Below are positions 32,990 through 43,130 of a stretch of DNA of 64,000 nt, piece by piece. The notes beneath the pieces are model-generated. The model searched no databases. It saw nothing but the letters and a program-made list of their open reading frames with translations, and was not told where the DNA came from. Both the position numbers and the translations under genes were made by a program. Within the stretch, counting starts at the first letter, position 1. Each line of letters opens with the position of its first letter. The stretch comes from Cristatella mucedo (Eukaryota > Bryozoa > Phylactolaemata > Cristatellidae), in assembly GCA_009760855.2 (NCBI GenBank), contig WPIO01000123.1, positions 620,001 through 684,000 on the forward strand. The letters run 5' to 3'.

Positions 32990-33206
32990 AAGCTGATGAT
33001 TTTATTTTTTTTTTGGTTTTCTATCGCACTCTTAATCTCACCAATTATTTGTTGTTCACTTACTCCTCTTCCAATCCTTTTTTTTTCTGCAAATTGTACA
33101 AATTTCTTTTTATCATTCCTCTCATTCCTTTTGTGCTATCCACCTCAACATACTCCTCATGGATTGTATCAGTTGGTTTTTTACACTTCATACAATAAAT
33201 CTCCAT
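32990..33206 (-). pseudogene. Small zinc-ribbon protein, frameshifted
   Basis: Starts MEIYCMKCKKPTDTIHEE at 33206, matching the intact copy-2 gene at 55932-56267. One extra base near 33095 moves the second Cys pair out of frame. The CxxC-x(n)-CxxC layout with many basic residues resembles short zinc-ribbon proteins of Polintons and large DNA viruses, some of which sit in the virion core. It faces the ATPase gene across a 29-bp divergent promoter region. Confidence 0.7.
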
Positions 33207-33227
33207 ATACAAATATAAAATTTTTTT

Positions 33228-33238
33228 AATATAGAATG
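33228..33238 (+). promoter_or_regulatory. TATAG-ATG start motif, ATPase
   Basis: AATATAGAATG at the start of the packaging ATPase; copy 2 has TAATATAGAATG at 56286-56297. Confidence 0.7.
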
Positions 33239-33905
33239 TCTTTGAAAGTTAAGCCTTATGACTTTGGACAGGATACTGCTACAGGTCATGAAGAACCATT
33301 ACCTAAAATACCTATTAGAGCGTTAGTTTTAGGTCCTAGTGGGTGTGGTAAGACACAATTAATAATGAATTGGATATTTTCATTAAAACTAAAGTATGAT
33401 GCTTGCACTATTATTGCAACAAGTTTAGATCAACTTATGTATCGTGGATTTATAAGTATGACAAAAGAGAACCCCGCATTTGTTTGGGTTGGTGGAGTAG
33501 ATGAAATCCCAGATGTTGATTCATATAAGAAATGTAGAAATGTTGTTGTGTTAGATGATGTTATAAATGAAGATCAAAGTACAATATCAGATTATTTTAC
33601 TAGAGGAAGACATACAAAAATGAATGTGTTTTATCTTTCTCAAGGATTTACAAATGTTCCTAAAAGAACTATAAGAAACAATGTAAACTTTATAATAATA
33701 TCCAAACAAAACAATAACGATATAGAATATATACGTTGTTCATATATTGGTGATTAAGATGTAAAGCAATTTAAAGATTTGTTGATTCTTGTACAAGGGA
33801 AGAATTTGGTTATTGTGTTATAGATCTAACTAAGACTGAAAGAAAAGGAAGATTTTGGTCTGTTGATGAAGAAGGAAAGCAACTAATAACTATTTTCAAT
33901 AGTTA
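33236..33905 (+). pseudogene. FtsK/HerA-type genome-packaging ATPase
   Basis: 173 codons are open and hold the motor core: Walker A GPSGCGKT at residues 33-40, Walker B VVVLDDV at 103-109, FTRGRH at 121-126, a sensor-like VFYLSQGF at 131-138 and IRNNVNFIIISKQ at 146-158. This is the poxvirus A32-like ATPase of Polintons, virophages and adintoviruses, which drives DNA into the capsid. A TAA at 33755-33757 ends the frame, and the remaining C-terminus (up to FWSVDEEGK) lies beyond it with a further indel. Confidence 0.9.
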
Positions 33906-33961
33906 ATAGGAAAGGAATGATTTAAAGGAAAGTTGTTTCAAAGTAAAAATAGAAAATATTA

Positions 33962-35204
33962 ATTTAGTGTTCAAGAAGCTCTTTATTTAGAAAACTTATA
34001 CAGTAATTTGGACAAGTTAAATGTTGCAACCATACTTAACAACGGTGAAGAAATGGCAAGAATAGAAGCTGAGATTGTTGCTAGAGATCAGATAGAACAT
34101 AAACTAAATGAACGTGCTTTAGAGCATTCAAAAAATGATTCAGGTGGTGTTGATTTTAATAAACTTAGAGTAATGAGACCTAAACTTGCAATTCAAATGG
34201 AGACTAATAAACTAATTGAAAACGCAATACAGCCTAAACCTAAAGAACCTCAAGATGTTTCTTTGGTTTTAGGGAAAGCAATTGCTGATATTAAATCTGG
34301 TAAACCTAAAAAAGCAATTAACAGAATAAATCAAGCAAAGACTCATGCAGCTAATCCAGAAATAAGAGAAATTCTTGATGGTGCTCAAAAAACGGTAGGG
34401 GAAGGTTTTAATGTTAATCCATCTACTGGTACTCCAAAGATTAAGAAAGGAAGTATACAAGAAGTTGAAGAAACACCCACTTCAAAGAAAAAAGGAAAAA
34501 AAAGTAAATATTCTTTACCAACTGTAAGTGTTATAGAACCTGATGCAAGTACCCCAAAGAAAAGAGGTAGGAAACCAAAAACTTCCTTACCAACTGTAAG
34601 TGTTATAGAACCTAGTATAGAACCTGATGCAAGTACCCCAAAGAAAAAAGGAAAAAAAAGTAAAACTGCTTTACCAATTGTAAGTGTTATAGAACCTGAT
34701 GCGAGTGTTATAGAATCTGTTATAGAACCTAACTTACCTCAATTTACAACTGCTATAGAAGATACTTTACCTACAATTATTGAACACCCGTGGGTTACTA
34801 GACAAAAATTATTTGAAATTAGCATTAAACCTAATACAGGAAGAATGTCATTCGCAATGAGAGAAGATAAAAAAAATATTACAGTGGATAATATTGTGGA
34901 GAGTCTTTCTAATATGAAAGAAGAATTAGAGAATATAGAAAAAAGAAGTACAAAACAACAAAGTATTCTTGACCATATAAAATCACTGCAACCTAATTCG
35001 GGGGAAGGATTAAAGGTTGTTCCAGTGTTTGTTAAGAGTGATAAAGAAGTATTTAATAAAATTTATTTATGGTTGAGAGAGCTTGCAGCTGGAAATAAAG
35101 GAGTTGTAAATTCAATAAGTGCTGCTGTAGATTACCTAGCTAGATCTAGAAAAGCACCAAAGTCTTATATTGTAAAAATGAATAATCTTTTATTTAGTAT
35201 ATAG
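33962..35204 (+). CDS. Lys-rich core-like protein with AT-hook-type repeats
   Basis: Open for over 400 codons to 35204; I cannot see the true start (the first ATG in frame is 34051, but homology with copy 2 begins near 33965). The N-terminal 150 residues are helical and charged (EAEIVARDQIEHKLNERALE). Residues about 150-240 hold three repeats of KKxGxKxKxxLPTVSVIEPDAS, with an AT-hook-like KKRGRKPK. The C-terminal 120 residues are again helical and conserved in copy 2 (AAVDYLARSRKAPKSY). A DNA-condensing core protein comparable to adenovirus V/VII is a reasonable inference; the family is not recognised. Confidence 0.6.
34485..34735 (+). repeat. In-gene coding repeat
   Basis: Three tandem units around AAAGAAAARAGG and GTAAGTGTTATAGAACCTGA encode the KKxGxK...SVIEPD repeats. 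Copy 2 has a different number and spacing at 57540-57850. Confidence 0.75.
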
Positions 35205-35210
35205 AAAATG
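35198..35210 (+). promoter_or_regulatory. TATATAG-ATG start motif, minor capsid A
   Basis: TATATAGAAAATG; copy 2 has CATATAGAAAATG at 58321-58333. Confidence 0.75.
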
Positions 35211-36070
35211 AGTGATCTTTTAGGTATTACAAAAGACATACTTAAGAATGTTGAAGTTATTAGAAAAAAGTAGTCAAGCAAGTAAGGAAGGTGATGTGTT
35301 CAATATTATTGGAAATTCTAATCTACTTAGTCTACATATTAATACTCCTATTTTATTGAGAAATAAAAACTTTAAAGTTTGTTTTAAGAAGTTTGTAGGA
35401 ATCAATTCAATAAAAAACATCACTCCTTCTAATAATACTTTTGTTTATAGAAGTGCTGGCGGTTCAGAACAAACTGTAACTATAGAACCAGGAATTTATA
35501 CGGTTGATAATGATGACTTAAACACAGCTATTGTTGATAGGATTAATAATTTCATTACTCAAACAGGATCTACAACTGATAAGTTTACAGTTGGTGTTGA
35601 TACTGGCACTGCACACTCATGGATTACTATGCTTATTGGGTGGAGTTTTATTGCAAGTAAATCCTCTATTTCTAAAGTGCTTGGATTTACTAAACCTGCT
35701 TATACAACGGATAGCAAGTTTTTAGAAACATATCCAAATGTTATACCCACTGTTTGAACTCCAAACAAAAAGTTCTATTCGGAAGAGCAGGTAAAGTATT
35801 GCAGATGCAAAACTTGTTCTTGTTAATTGTAATCTAGTTGCTCCAGGTACAAGTTATATAAATGGAATCGAAACTGCAGCTTTAAGAAGTTTTGGATTTG
35901 ACTTTTACCCATGGGATACAATGGTGTATGAACCAAATACTCCTGAATACCACAATGTTTCTACTGAAATTATTAGTGATAGAACTATTAAAATTACTGA
36001 TCAAAACTTGAAGTTGTTAGATTTTGGTGGTGAACAAATTGCTGTTGTTATAGAAATTATAGAAATATAA
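35208..36070 (+). pseudogene. Minor capsid (penton-like) protein A
   Basis: About 287 codons. Visible landmarks of the single jelly-roll penton of Polintons: INTPILLRNKNFKVCFKKF, NNTFVYRSAGGSE, TIEPGIYTVDNDDLNTAI near the N-terminus, and the C-terminal ITDQNLKLLDFGG followed by QIAVVIEI. An indel with a stop near 35250 breaks the first 15 codons, a TGA at 35755-35757 interrupts the middle, and another indel lies near 35800. Copy 2 is at 58331-59186. It would form capsid vertices. Confidence 0.8.
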
Positions 36071-36084
36071 TATAGAAAAAAATG
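36069..36084 (+). promoter_or_regulatory. TATAG-ATG start motif, minor capsid B
   Basis: AATATAGAAAAAAATG-like sequence immediately after the stop of gene A. Confidence 0.65.
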
Positions 36085-37102
36085 ACGATAAGATTAACAG
36101 GTACACCTTCTTCAAACTATAAAACGTTATATCCTCCAATCAATGTTGGAGAGAAATCTGGATACAATGAAGTAGGTTTAAGAAGGGTAGAGTTTACATA
36201 TGTAAATAGAGCTATATCAAATGTCTTTAGGAGTGTAAATGACAGACTTTGGTTTAAGTTTTCTCTTGGTGATACTGGTGATGCTCAAAACATTGAAATT
36301 GATTTTGGAAGGGAAACAAATGGTACTCCTAAAACTTCAGGAACTTACGACACTAACAAAATTGTTCTTGCTTTAAACACAGCTTTAGGAGCTAAGCTAA
36401 AGAAAGATACTACAACATCAGCACTATATAATGGAAGGGCTGGGAACGTAATAAGATTTGGTGTTGATATAGATGATGAGATAATTATGCAAGTAGCTGG
36501 TGATAGCGTTGTTTTTCTTGGAGCCAACTCTTTTATTACAAAGAAGGCTGATTTTTATAGTATTGGAGATACGTTAGGTTTTAACTCAAACGAACAGGGA
36601 ACGTTTGACCGAGACATGCATGGTTGGTGGAACAGTATATGAAGCGGTTGAAAAAGCTATGTATTTTGCTGGAACTTATAAAGCATGGAATACAATGATT
36701 CAACCTGATAATACTGGTGTAAAATGGATAAGTGTTGATTGTGACTTAGTTAATCCAGAACTTAATTATATAGAGAAAAGAAAAGGGGTTTCAGAACAGT
36801 CAGGATCTGTATATATCATCGACGCTGATGATATTTCTCCAGGTCAAAAAGTTGATTTGCATATTCCAAATGTAATGTACTTACCTACAAAGAGTGATAT
36901 AGAAAAGTTGAGTGGTTTTAGACTTACATTAACAGATCAAAATGGGAATAGGATTAATACAATTACAGATGTTGTATCTACAATAGTTATTAGAAAAGGT
37001 AAAAGAACTATAGAAAATAGTGTAGAAGAAATTAAAACAAGTATGGAAGAAATTAAAACAAGTATAGAAAAAAATAAAATAAATGTAGAAAATGAAGATT
37101 AG
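36082..37102 (+). pseudogene. Minor capsid (penton-like) paralogue B
   Basis: Frame 1 (36082-36642) begins MTIRLTGTPSSNYKTL and has PPINVGEKSGYNEVGLRRVE, then GTYDTNKIVLALNTALG. An indel near 36615 moves the rest to 36605-37102, with WISVDCDLVNPELNY, PGQKVDLHIPNVMYLP and RLTLTDQNGNR. The order of landmarks parallels gene A, so I infer a second single jelly-roll protein. The C-terminus carries a short acidic-basic repeat (EEIKTSMEEIKTSIEKNK). It overlaps gene C by 11 bp. Confidence 0.7.
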
Positions 37103-37952
37103 GTTAACAGGAGCTTCCGATATAGATTATAAAAATAACTACCCATCGATAACTCTTGGTCCTAAATCTGGGTATAAAAAAGTTGGGCTACGAAGAATAG
37201 AATTTACTTACACATATAAAAGCATTGTAAAAATTGTTGCTTTTGAAAACGATATGTTTTGGTTTAAAGCTAATCGTATAGCACCTAATAGCTTTTCCGT
37301 TTCTGTTCCTGCAGGTTATTACGATACTACTAGACTTGTTGCAGCGTTAAATAGAGGATTAGCTGGTGCTGCATCACTTTAAAACCCTTCACGAAGAGAT
37401 AGTACTGGAATTATTTTTAGTGTTGGTGAAGGTGATAAAATAGTTATGAAAGTAGTGGGTGAGTATGTTGTTTTACTAGCAAGTGATATATCTGGTGTTA
37501 TTAACAACATTGGAGATACCCTTGGCTTTAATACAAAGGAGCAAGGAACCTACGCCCCTGATTATGATTATAGTGATGGAAGAGAAGAAGATAAACAAGA
37601 TGAAAAATCACATTACTTTGCTGGAACATACACAGCATGGAATAAAATGAAATCCTCTAATTTCAATGACATTGAATGGATCAGTGTTGATTGTGACTTA
37701 GTTATTCCAGAACTTAATTATATAGAGATAAGAAAGGGGTTTTTAGAACAATCAAGATCTTTATATATTATTGATGTAAAAGATATTTCACCGGGTGAGA
37801 AAGTTGATTTACATATTCCAAACATAATGTATCAACCGACAAAGGGTGATATAGAATCCTTGAGTAGTTTCATGATTACTTTAACAGATCAAAATGGAAA
37901 TAGACTCAATGTAATAAAAGATGTTATAGCTACAATAGAAATTTCAAAGTAG
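37092..37952 (+). pseudogene. Minor capsid (penton-like) paralogue C
   Basis: One 286-codon frame with a single TAA at 37380-37382. It starts MKIRLTGASDIDYKNNYPSI and has GPKSGYKKVGLRRIEFTYTY, GYYDTTRLVAALNRGL, WISVDCDLVIPELNY and MITLTDQNGNRL, all alignable to gene B. A tandem duplication of one ancestral gene is clear. Copy 2 has only one gene in place of B and C. Confidence 0.7.
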
Positions 37953-37964
37953 TATAGAGGAATG
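37949..37964 (+). promoter_or_regulatory. TATAG-ATG start motif, pVI-like gene
   Basis: AAGTAGTATAGAGGAATG; copy 2 has the near-identical AAGTAGTATAGAGAATG ending at 60139. Confidence 0.7.
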
Positions 37965-38545
37965 GGGAGCTATATAAGGACTGGCCATGGAAATATAAGA
38001 GGAATGTACCATGGGTCTGGAGTTTTAGATAAAGTACTCGGCGGAGTTGGTAAAGTAACACCTGTTTTAACAGGATTAACTGGTCTAAGCACGAACATTG
38101 CTAATAAAGGAATTGAAATGCATCAAGCAAGGAAAATTACTGAATTACGAACTAAAAAAGAAAAGACAGATCAAGAATACGCTAATAAACGAAGAGAGAT
38201 GGATGATAAACTTGAAGAACAAAGAAAAAAGAAATAACAAGAGTATGAAATTGAGAAACGAAAAAAAGAAGAAGATTATGTTAGAAAGATGAAAGAAATG
38301 GATCTAGAGATTAAACGTGCAATGCTTGAGAAACTTAAACCAAAAACTAAAAAAGGTAGAAAAGTAAAAATAGAAGAAGTAGAAGACGATTCAGAAGCTC
38401 TTAAAAAAATGATCCAAAAACATGTAGAGAAGTTGAGAAAGCAATGCAATCAATTATACCTACTGGAGAGAGAACAAGACCTAATGGTTATGGTGGAAGT
38501 ATAAAGAAAAAGATTGGAGCTGGTTTATATATTCAAAGTAAATAA
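37962..38545 (+). pseudogene. Coiled-coil virion protein, pVI-like by position
   Basis: About 190 codons. The N-terminus is amphipathic and glycine-rich (GSGVLDKVLGGVGKVTPV). A long charged coiled coil follows (KKEKTDQEYANKRREMDDKL, KRKKEEDYVRKMKEMDLEIK). The conserved tail ends in KKKIGAGL. A TAA at 38235-38237 and an indel near 38430 break it. In adenoviruses protein VI, an amphipathic endosome-disrupting cement protein, precedes hexon; this gene likewise immediately precedes the major capsid gene. The pVI link rests on position and composition, not on sequence. Confidence 0.55.
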
Positions 38546-38557
38546 ATTATTAGTTTT

Positions 38558-38575
38558 TTATATAGAGAAAGAATG
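38558..38575 (+). promoter_or_regulatory. TATATAG-ATG start motif, major capsid
   Basis: TTATATAGAGAAAGAATG; copy 2 has TTATACAGAGAAAGAATG at 60722-60739. Confidence 0.75.
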
Positions 38576-40151
38576 GCGAGCGCGAATATTGGTACTATAC
38601 TTGAACTTGACGATCCTGATTTCCCTGATTATAAAATCAATGATTATCAGTACAGAGAGTTTTACCAATCTAACGGAAGTGAAACTGATTCTACTATTGA
38701 TAAAATTATAACATTCAATATTCCAGCAGAACAACAAATGTGTTATGTTTTGTCAGATGGTTACATCCTTCTAGAAGGACAGTTCCTAGTTCAATCAACG
38801 GCAGGTGGTGATTATCTACCACCCAATCGTAACCTTGCAGCAGGATTAGTTAACAACGCTGGAGCTTGGATGTTAAATACAATGAGGATTAGGCTTGGTG
38901 CTGAAGAGGTTGAAAGTGTGTCACAAAATAAAGGAACCGTTTCAACAATCATGGGGCTTCTATGTTATCCAAATGAGTATAACAGAACTGAAGGACCTGC
39001 CACAGGATGGAAGAAGGATGAGGCAAGCTCATTTGATGATATGTATACCATTGCTAATGCAGCTACAACAAATTCTAGACTATTTCCATATCTAAGTCCT
39101 GATGCATCCAGAGGTAGTAATTCAAACATCGGATTTGTTTATCGAAGGGGTTTATCTAATGTCGTTGCTGATAATGTGGTACATTCAGCATTTCACTCCC
39201 ATTATCAAGAATCTCTGGATTTTATGCTGATATGAATAGGATTATTTACAATACTCAATTTACTCTTGAACTAACTAGGGTTAGTGAAAATGATTTTAAC
39301 GCTATTATGACGGGGGTAAGTGGTACTGCTGCTGATGATAATGTTAATGTAATTCAAGCTAGAACAACAGCTAACGCTGCTAGAAATGGTACTTGGAATG
39401 CATTTAAAATTAACATGTCAAAAATGAGACTATTTGTTCCATGTTTAACTCCTAAACTTAGCATTCAAAAATCACTTGCTGAAGTTACGAGTGAAAGGGC
39501 AAGGGAAACTTAGACTAAACTATAGAGTTAGGCGACATGAACAAGTTAGTATATCAAGTTACAATTCAAATCTTAAATATACAAAGACAATAACTACACA
39601 GAATGAATCGTTGCAGGTCAAAACCAAATAAATTTAATAGCTACACTGGAAACCCTTCAACTTTCAATCATTGTGATATTAAAGGTGTCTCAGTAACTGA
39701 TAATGGCACAAAACAATATCCTGCGGTTCTAAGAAGCGGCTATCCAAAAGGCGCAAAATGTTCAACTCCCTATCTTGATTTTACAACATTTAGGAAACAG
39801 TTCCTCGGATCAAATGAACTAAATGTGCCAGTTGGTGTTACCTTACCAGAATGGTTGACTCTTTATCCTATTCATGTTATCGATCTACAATATAACGATC
39901 AACCTCTTAGAGCAAGAACAAAACTTGATGTAACTATTGAATTTAATTCTACAATACCTGGTGTTGTTGCTGCTGTTCCCGCTGCTGGAAATATAGCAGC
40001 ACAACCTGAAATTACAGCTGCTGCTATACCTACGGTTGTGATTCATTATATCACTATCTGTGAGAACACATTGGAATTAACATCTAGTGGAAATGGAACT
40101 CCATTTCTTTGTAGTAGAGGAAGGTCTTTTTACAATCCTTTAAATATTTAA
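38573..40151 (+). pseudogene. MCP: Major capsid protein, double jelly-roll
   Basis: About 525 codons in three frames. Segment 1 (38573-39235) has MASANIGTILELDDPDFPDY, LSDGYILLEGQFLVQ, GLVNNAGAWMLNTMRIRLGA and GTVSTIMGLLCYPNEY; the NNA...RIRLG...S pattern is typical of Polinton and adintovirus hexon-like capsid proteins. Segment 2 (39232-39513) has QFTLELTRVSENDFN and FKINMSKMRLFVP. Segment 3 (39603-40151) has YLDFTTFRKQFLG and VIHYITICENTLEL. Frame breaks lie near 39178, 39505 and 39620. The first one has the same frame relation in copy 2. Trimers of this fold build the icosahedral shell. Confidence 0.88.
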
Positions 40152-40172
40152 GAAATATAACAACTAAATATA

Positions 40173-41000
40173 ATGCAAAAACAAATTTCATACAGGGGTC
40201 TGATGAGTGGAAGAAGGCTATGAAGTTAAATATAGGAGGGTCGGAAGTGTATTCAGTTTTAGGTAATGATATGGTATTTGGCTCTCAAATTAATTGTGAC
40301 ATTGAATTAATTTCAAATAGAAAACTAAAAAAATATATTGTTGGCCCGCAACCGATGAAATTTCCTCAGATGATGTTTGGAAAAGTATTCGAACCAATAG
40401 CAGCTAAGTTTTTCTAGAAATGAAGTTGAATAGAAGTATTGGGAATTCAAATGAGTGTTTTACTAGTGACGGAGTTTATCGTTATTCTCCATACGGTATT
40501 ATTGATCAAGATACTCTGATAGAAATAAAATGTTTATGGAGTCGTAATATAGTTGAAGACTTTATTCCAAAACAATAAATTGCACAGTGCCTACTTGGTT
40601 TACACGTCTTAAAGCTTAGCAGATGTTTTTATAGTGAATTTGAAATACTCGCTGCAGGTTTAAATTGCAATGATATACCTAAAGACTATGTTGCTGCAGG
40701 AACAGTTAGAATTCCAGCAGCTTATGAATTTGATATACCAATACACGAACCTCTTTTTATGTTTTTACTTAAAGATGAAAAGTACTTTGAATTCGAATTT
40801 GATATAATTTCTAAATATGGTCGTTTTAACAATAAAAAAAACTTTGGTTATGACATCAAATATTACATTAGAAAAGTAGAGATACAAGTAGTTGAAGAAG
40901 AAGATCCACTTAGATTTGTAAGAATTATTCCAGTTGTAAAGGAAGTGTTAAAGAGATCTAAAATATTAATAAATAATTATATATATGAACAAAAAGTTTG
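40173..41000 (+). pseudogene. Possible PD-(D/E)XK (YqaJ/lambda-exonuclease-like) nuclease
   Basis: A run of short frames reads in order as MKFPQMMFGKVFEPIAAKFF, then ECFTSDGVYRYSPYGII, DTLIEIKCLWSR, then QCLLGLHVLKLSRCF and a beta-rich tail ending at 41001. The layout G-x2-FEP-x-A ... SDG ... LIEIKC ... LLGLH resembles YqaJ-type viral recombinase nucleases (SPDG and (V/I)EIKC motifs), which process DNA ends in some Polinton-like viruses. Stops at 40415 and 40576 and at least one indel interrupt it. Family assignment is inferred from short motifs only. Confidence 0.5.
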
Positions 41001-41845
41001 ACAGCGAGGACTATGTATCAAAGAATAATGGATTCATTCTTTCTGATCTTGATGCAAATGGAAATAGGATTATAAACTTAGCTGACCCCGTTAACGACTA
41101 TGACGCTGTTACAAAGGCCTATGCTGACGCTAACTTTGTCGTTATTACAGGAATAACAATAAATCTTAATGGTAAACGTATTACAAATCTAGGAGCAGGT
41201 GTTTACCCCACTGACGGTGTAAATATTAGTCAAGTAAATAATTATGTTAAGAAGACTGGAGATACAATGTTAGAAGATTTAGACATGACTGGAAAAGCTA
41301 TAACATCTACTTATTGGAATTCTGGTAATACTAATCCAGTAGTACTAAACGATGATTTTTGTGTTACTTATGGAAGAATGAAAAGAGATGTATTATTGAA
41401 AGCATTTCCTTCAACAACAAATATCAATATGGGTGGATATTCAATAACTAATGTTGCAGAGCCTATTAATCCATCTGACGTTGCTACAAAGAATTACGTA
41501 GATAAAACACTTAAAAAAATAACAGAAGTAGTCTCAATCTCAATGGACCCTAAAGCATTAAATTCAATTTTAAATCTATCGACTCCTTACTCATGGATAA
41601 ATAAAACGTCACCACCTATAATGATATTAAATGTTATGGTTGTTGGAGCATCTAATTGTGTGTTTCTAAAACCTAATAGTGATACATCTGTAGTATCAGG
41701 TGATGTAAGAGCTATAAACACTTCTTCAACAAGTGTTAACTTAAAGTACTATGTTAATTTTTATAGATTACCGACAGAGTATTACTTTGTTGATAGCACA
41801 GGAAAACTAAAGGTAAACATCATGGTTAGTTATGTACCCTCCTGA
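40985..41845 (+). CDS. Fibre-like protein 4, phage-tail-fibre repeats
   Basis: Intact 286-residue protein. Four repeats of the fibre pattern occupy residues 15-180: LDANGNRIINLADPVNDYDA, LNGKRITNLGAGVYPTDGV, MTGKAITSTYW and NMGGYSITNVAEPINPSDVA. The C-terminal 110 residues form a different, beta-rich Ser/Val/Asn-rich domain, unlike that of fibre 2. It lies downstream of the capsid genes, apart from the fibre 1-3 cluster, so the element may carry fibres with distinct tips. Confidence 0.75.
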   Translation: MNKKFDSEDYVSKNNGFILSDLDANGNRIINLADPVNDYDAVTKAYADANFVVITGITINLNGKRITNLGAGVYPTDGVNISQVNNYVKKTGDTMLEDLDMTGKAITSTYWNSGNTNPVVLNDDFCVTYGRMKRDVLLKAFPSTTNINMGGYSITNVAEPINPSDVATKNYVDKTLKKITEVVSISMDPKALNSILNLSTPYSWINKTSPPIMILNVMVVGASNCVFLKPNSDTSVVSGDVRAINTSSTSVNLKYYVNFYRLPTEYYFVDSTGKLKVNIMVSYVPS

Positions 41846-41869
41846 GAAATATAAATGAACTATTAAAAC

Positions 41870-42256
41870 TATTAACTCTTTTAACTTTGTCGCTTTTTGT
41901 TTACCTTTAACAACCGGAAATAATTTAGAAATACAACAGATGGCTTCATGATCTAAACAATGGTGTAAAGAAGTAGAACAACATTGTTTTTTTAAGTGTT
42001 TCTTAACCAGTAAATACAGTTTAGTTGGTTTTTCTTTTTTATAGTAATTAGAATTTGTTACAGTACGAACAGACAATACAGTGGTTGTTACGAAAAAGAC
42101 TAGAATCAAATTCAATTTCTTCCATATCTTTATCACAGATAAAACAACGTATTTCGTGTTCCTGTTTTGGTTTTTTATTTTTGGTTTACAATGAGGATGA
42201 CCTGTTTCAAGGTATTCAACTTCACTAAACGTGCTTAAGCATGTATCACCAAATAT
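41870..42256 (-). pseudogene. Cys/His-rich zinc-binding protein remnant
   Basis: Minus-strand frames hold EYLETGHPHC, then RCFICDKDMEEIEF and NNHCIVCSYC (CxxC...HCxxCxxC), and further left LKKQCCSTSLHHCLDHEAIC. At least two indels at A-runs separate them. The start context is TATAGAGAATAGAA followed by ATA (42254-42256), not ATG, as in the protease gene. It is divergent from the integrase across a shared CTATAG palindrome. A RING-like or other zinc-binding role is possible; I cannot assign a family. Confidence 0.4.
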
Positions 42257-42263
42257 TTCTATT

Positions 42264-42275
42264 CTCTATAGAATG
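42264..42275 (+). promoter_or_regulatory. CTATAG-ATG start motif, integrase
   Basis: CTCTATAGAATG; its CTATAG core is palindromic and may also serve the divergent zinc-binding gene. Confidence 0.65.
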
Positions 42276-43130
42276 TCATTCTTAACTCTAAATGAAAGAA
42301 AAAAAGTAGGTAAATTCAATCCTAACTCAGATATAAGCCAAGTATTCAAGCCAAGACGTAAGAAAATTCACAGGGTTTCATTAATATTGTTGAGCCTAAT
42401 GAAAATCACCAAGCAGACATTCTGTATATGCCTAATGATTCTGGATATAAATATGCTTTAAGTGTTATTGATGTTGCTAGTAGATATAAAGAATCAAGAC
42501 CTCTTAAAACAAAGTCTTCCAAAGAAGTGACAAAAGCAATAATAGATATTTACAATAAAGGTCCTTTGAAGTGGCCAAAGAAAATGACTGTAGATCTAGG
42601 ATCAGAGTTTAAAGGTGAGTTTGCTAAAGAAATGAAAAAACATGAAACACGTATCATAGAAGGCACTAGTAAAAAGAGTGTTGCATTAGTTGAAAGAATG
42701 AATCGATCAGTTACTGAGAGAGCATTCATTGCTCAGTATGAAAAAGAATTAGAAAGTATTAATAAAGGAGACTATAATAGAAACAGAGAGTGGATTAATA
42801 ATCTACCAAAGATTATTGAATATCTAAATAATAGTGTTACAAGAATGATTGGTGAAGAACCTGCAAAGGCGATAAAAAAAGAAAACGTAAAACTAAAGAA
42901 ACCAAAATATCGAAAAGCTATTAGAACTTGGGATAAGTGTTAGGTATTTATTAGAACCGGGTGAAAGAGAAGATGAGAAAAAAAGAAGGGCTACAGATCC
43001 CATATGGATTTTAACTAAACACACTATCGTTAGAATAATGGTATTTAGAGAACAACCGACTAGATATTTTGTAAATTATATTAGGAGGAGTTTTGTTAGG
43101 GAAGAGTTACAAGTTATCAACCAACATTAA
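42273..43130 (+). pseudogene. INT: Retroviral-type integrase (rve), Polinton
   Basis: Starts MSFLTLNERKKVGKFNPN. After an indel near 42385 the catalytic core reads in a second frame: HQADILYM with the first Asp, ALSVIDVASRY, MTVDLGSEF with the second Asp, and ALVERMNRSVTERAF with the Glu, so the DDE triad is present. A second indel near 42938 separates the C-terminal region with LEPGERED, RRATDPIWIL and FVREELQ, a signature of Polinton integrases. The N-terminal zinc-binding domain is not evident. In intact elements this enzyme integrates the genome with a 5-6 bp target duplication. Confidence 0.9.

Noticed and set aside
32984-33229. Phe/Leu-rich plus-strand ORFs
   Set aside because: Shadows of the minus-strand zinc-ribbon gene, whose copy-2 ortholog is intact.
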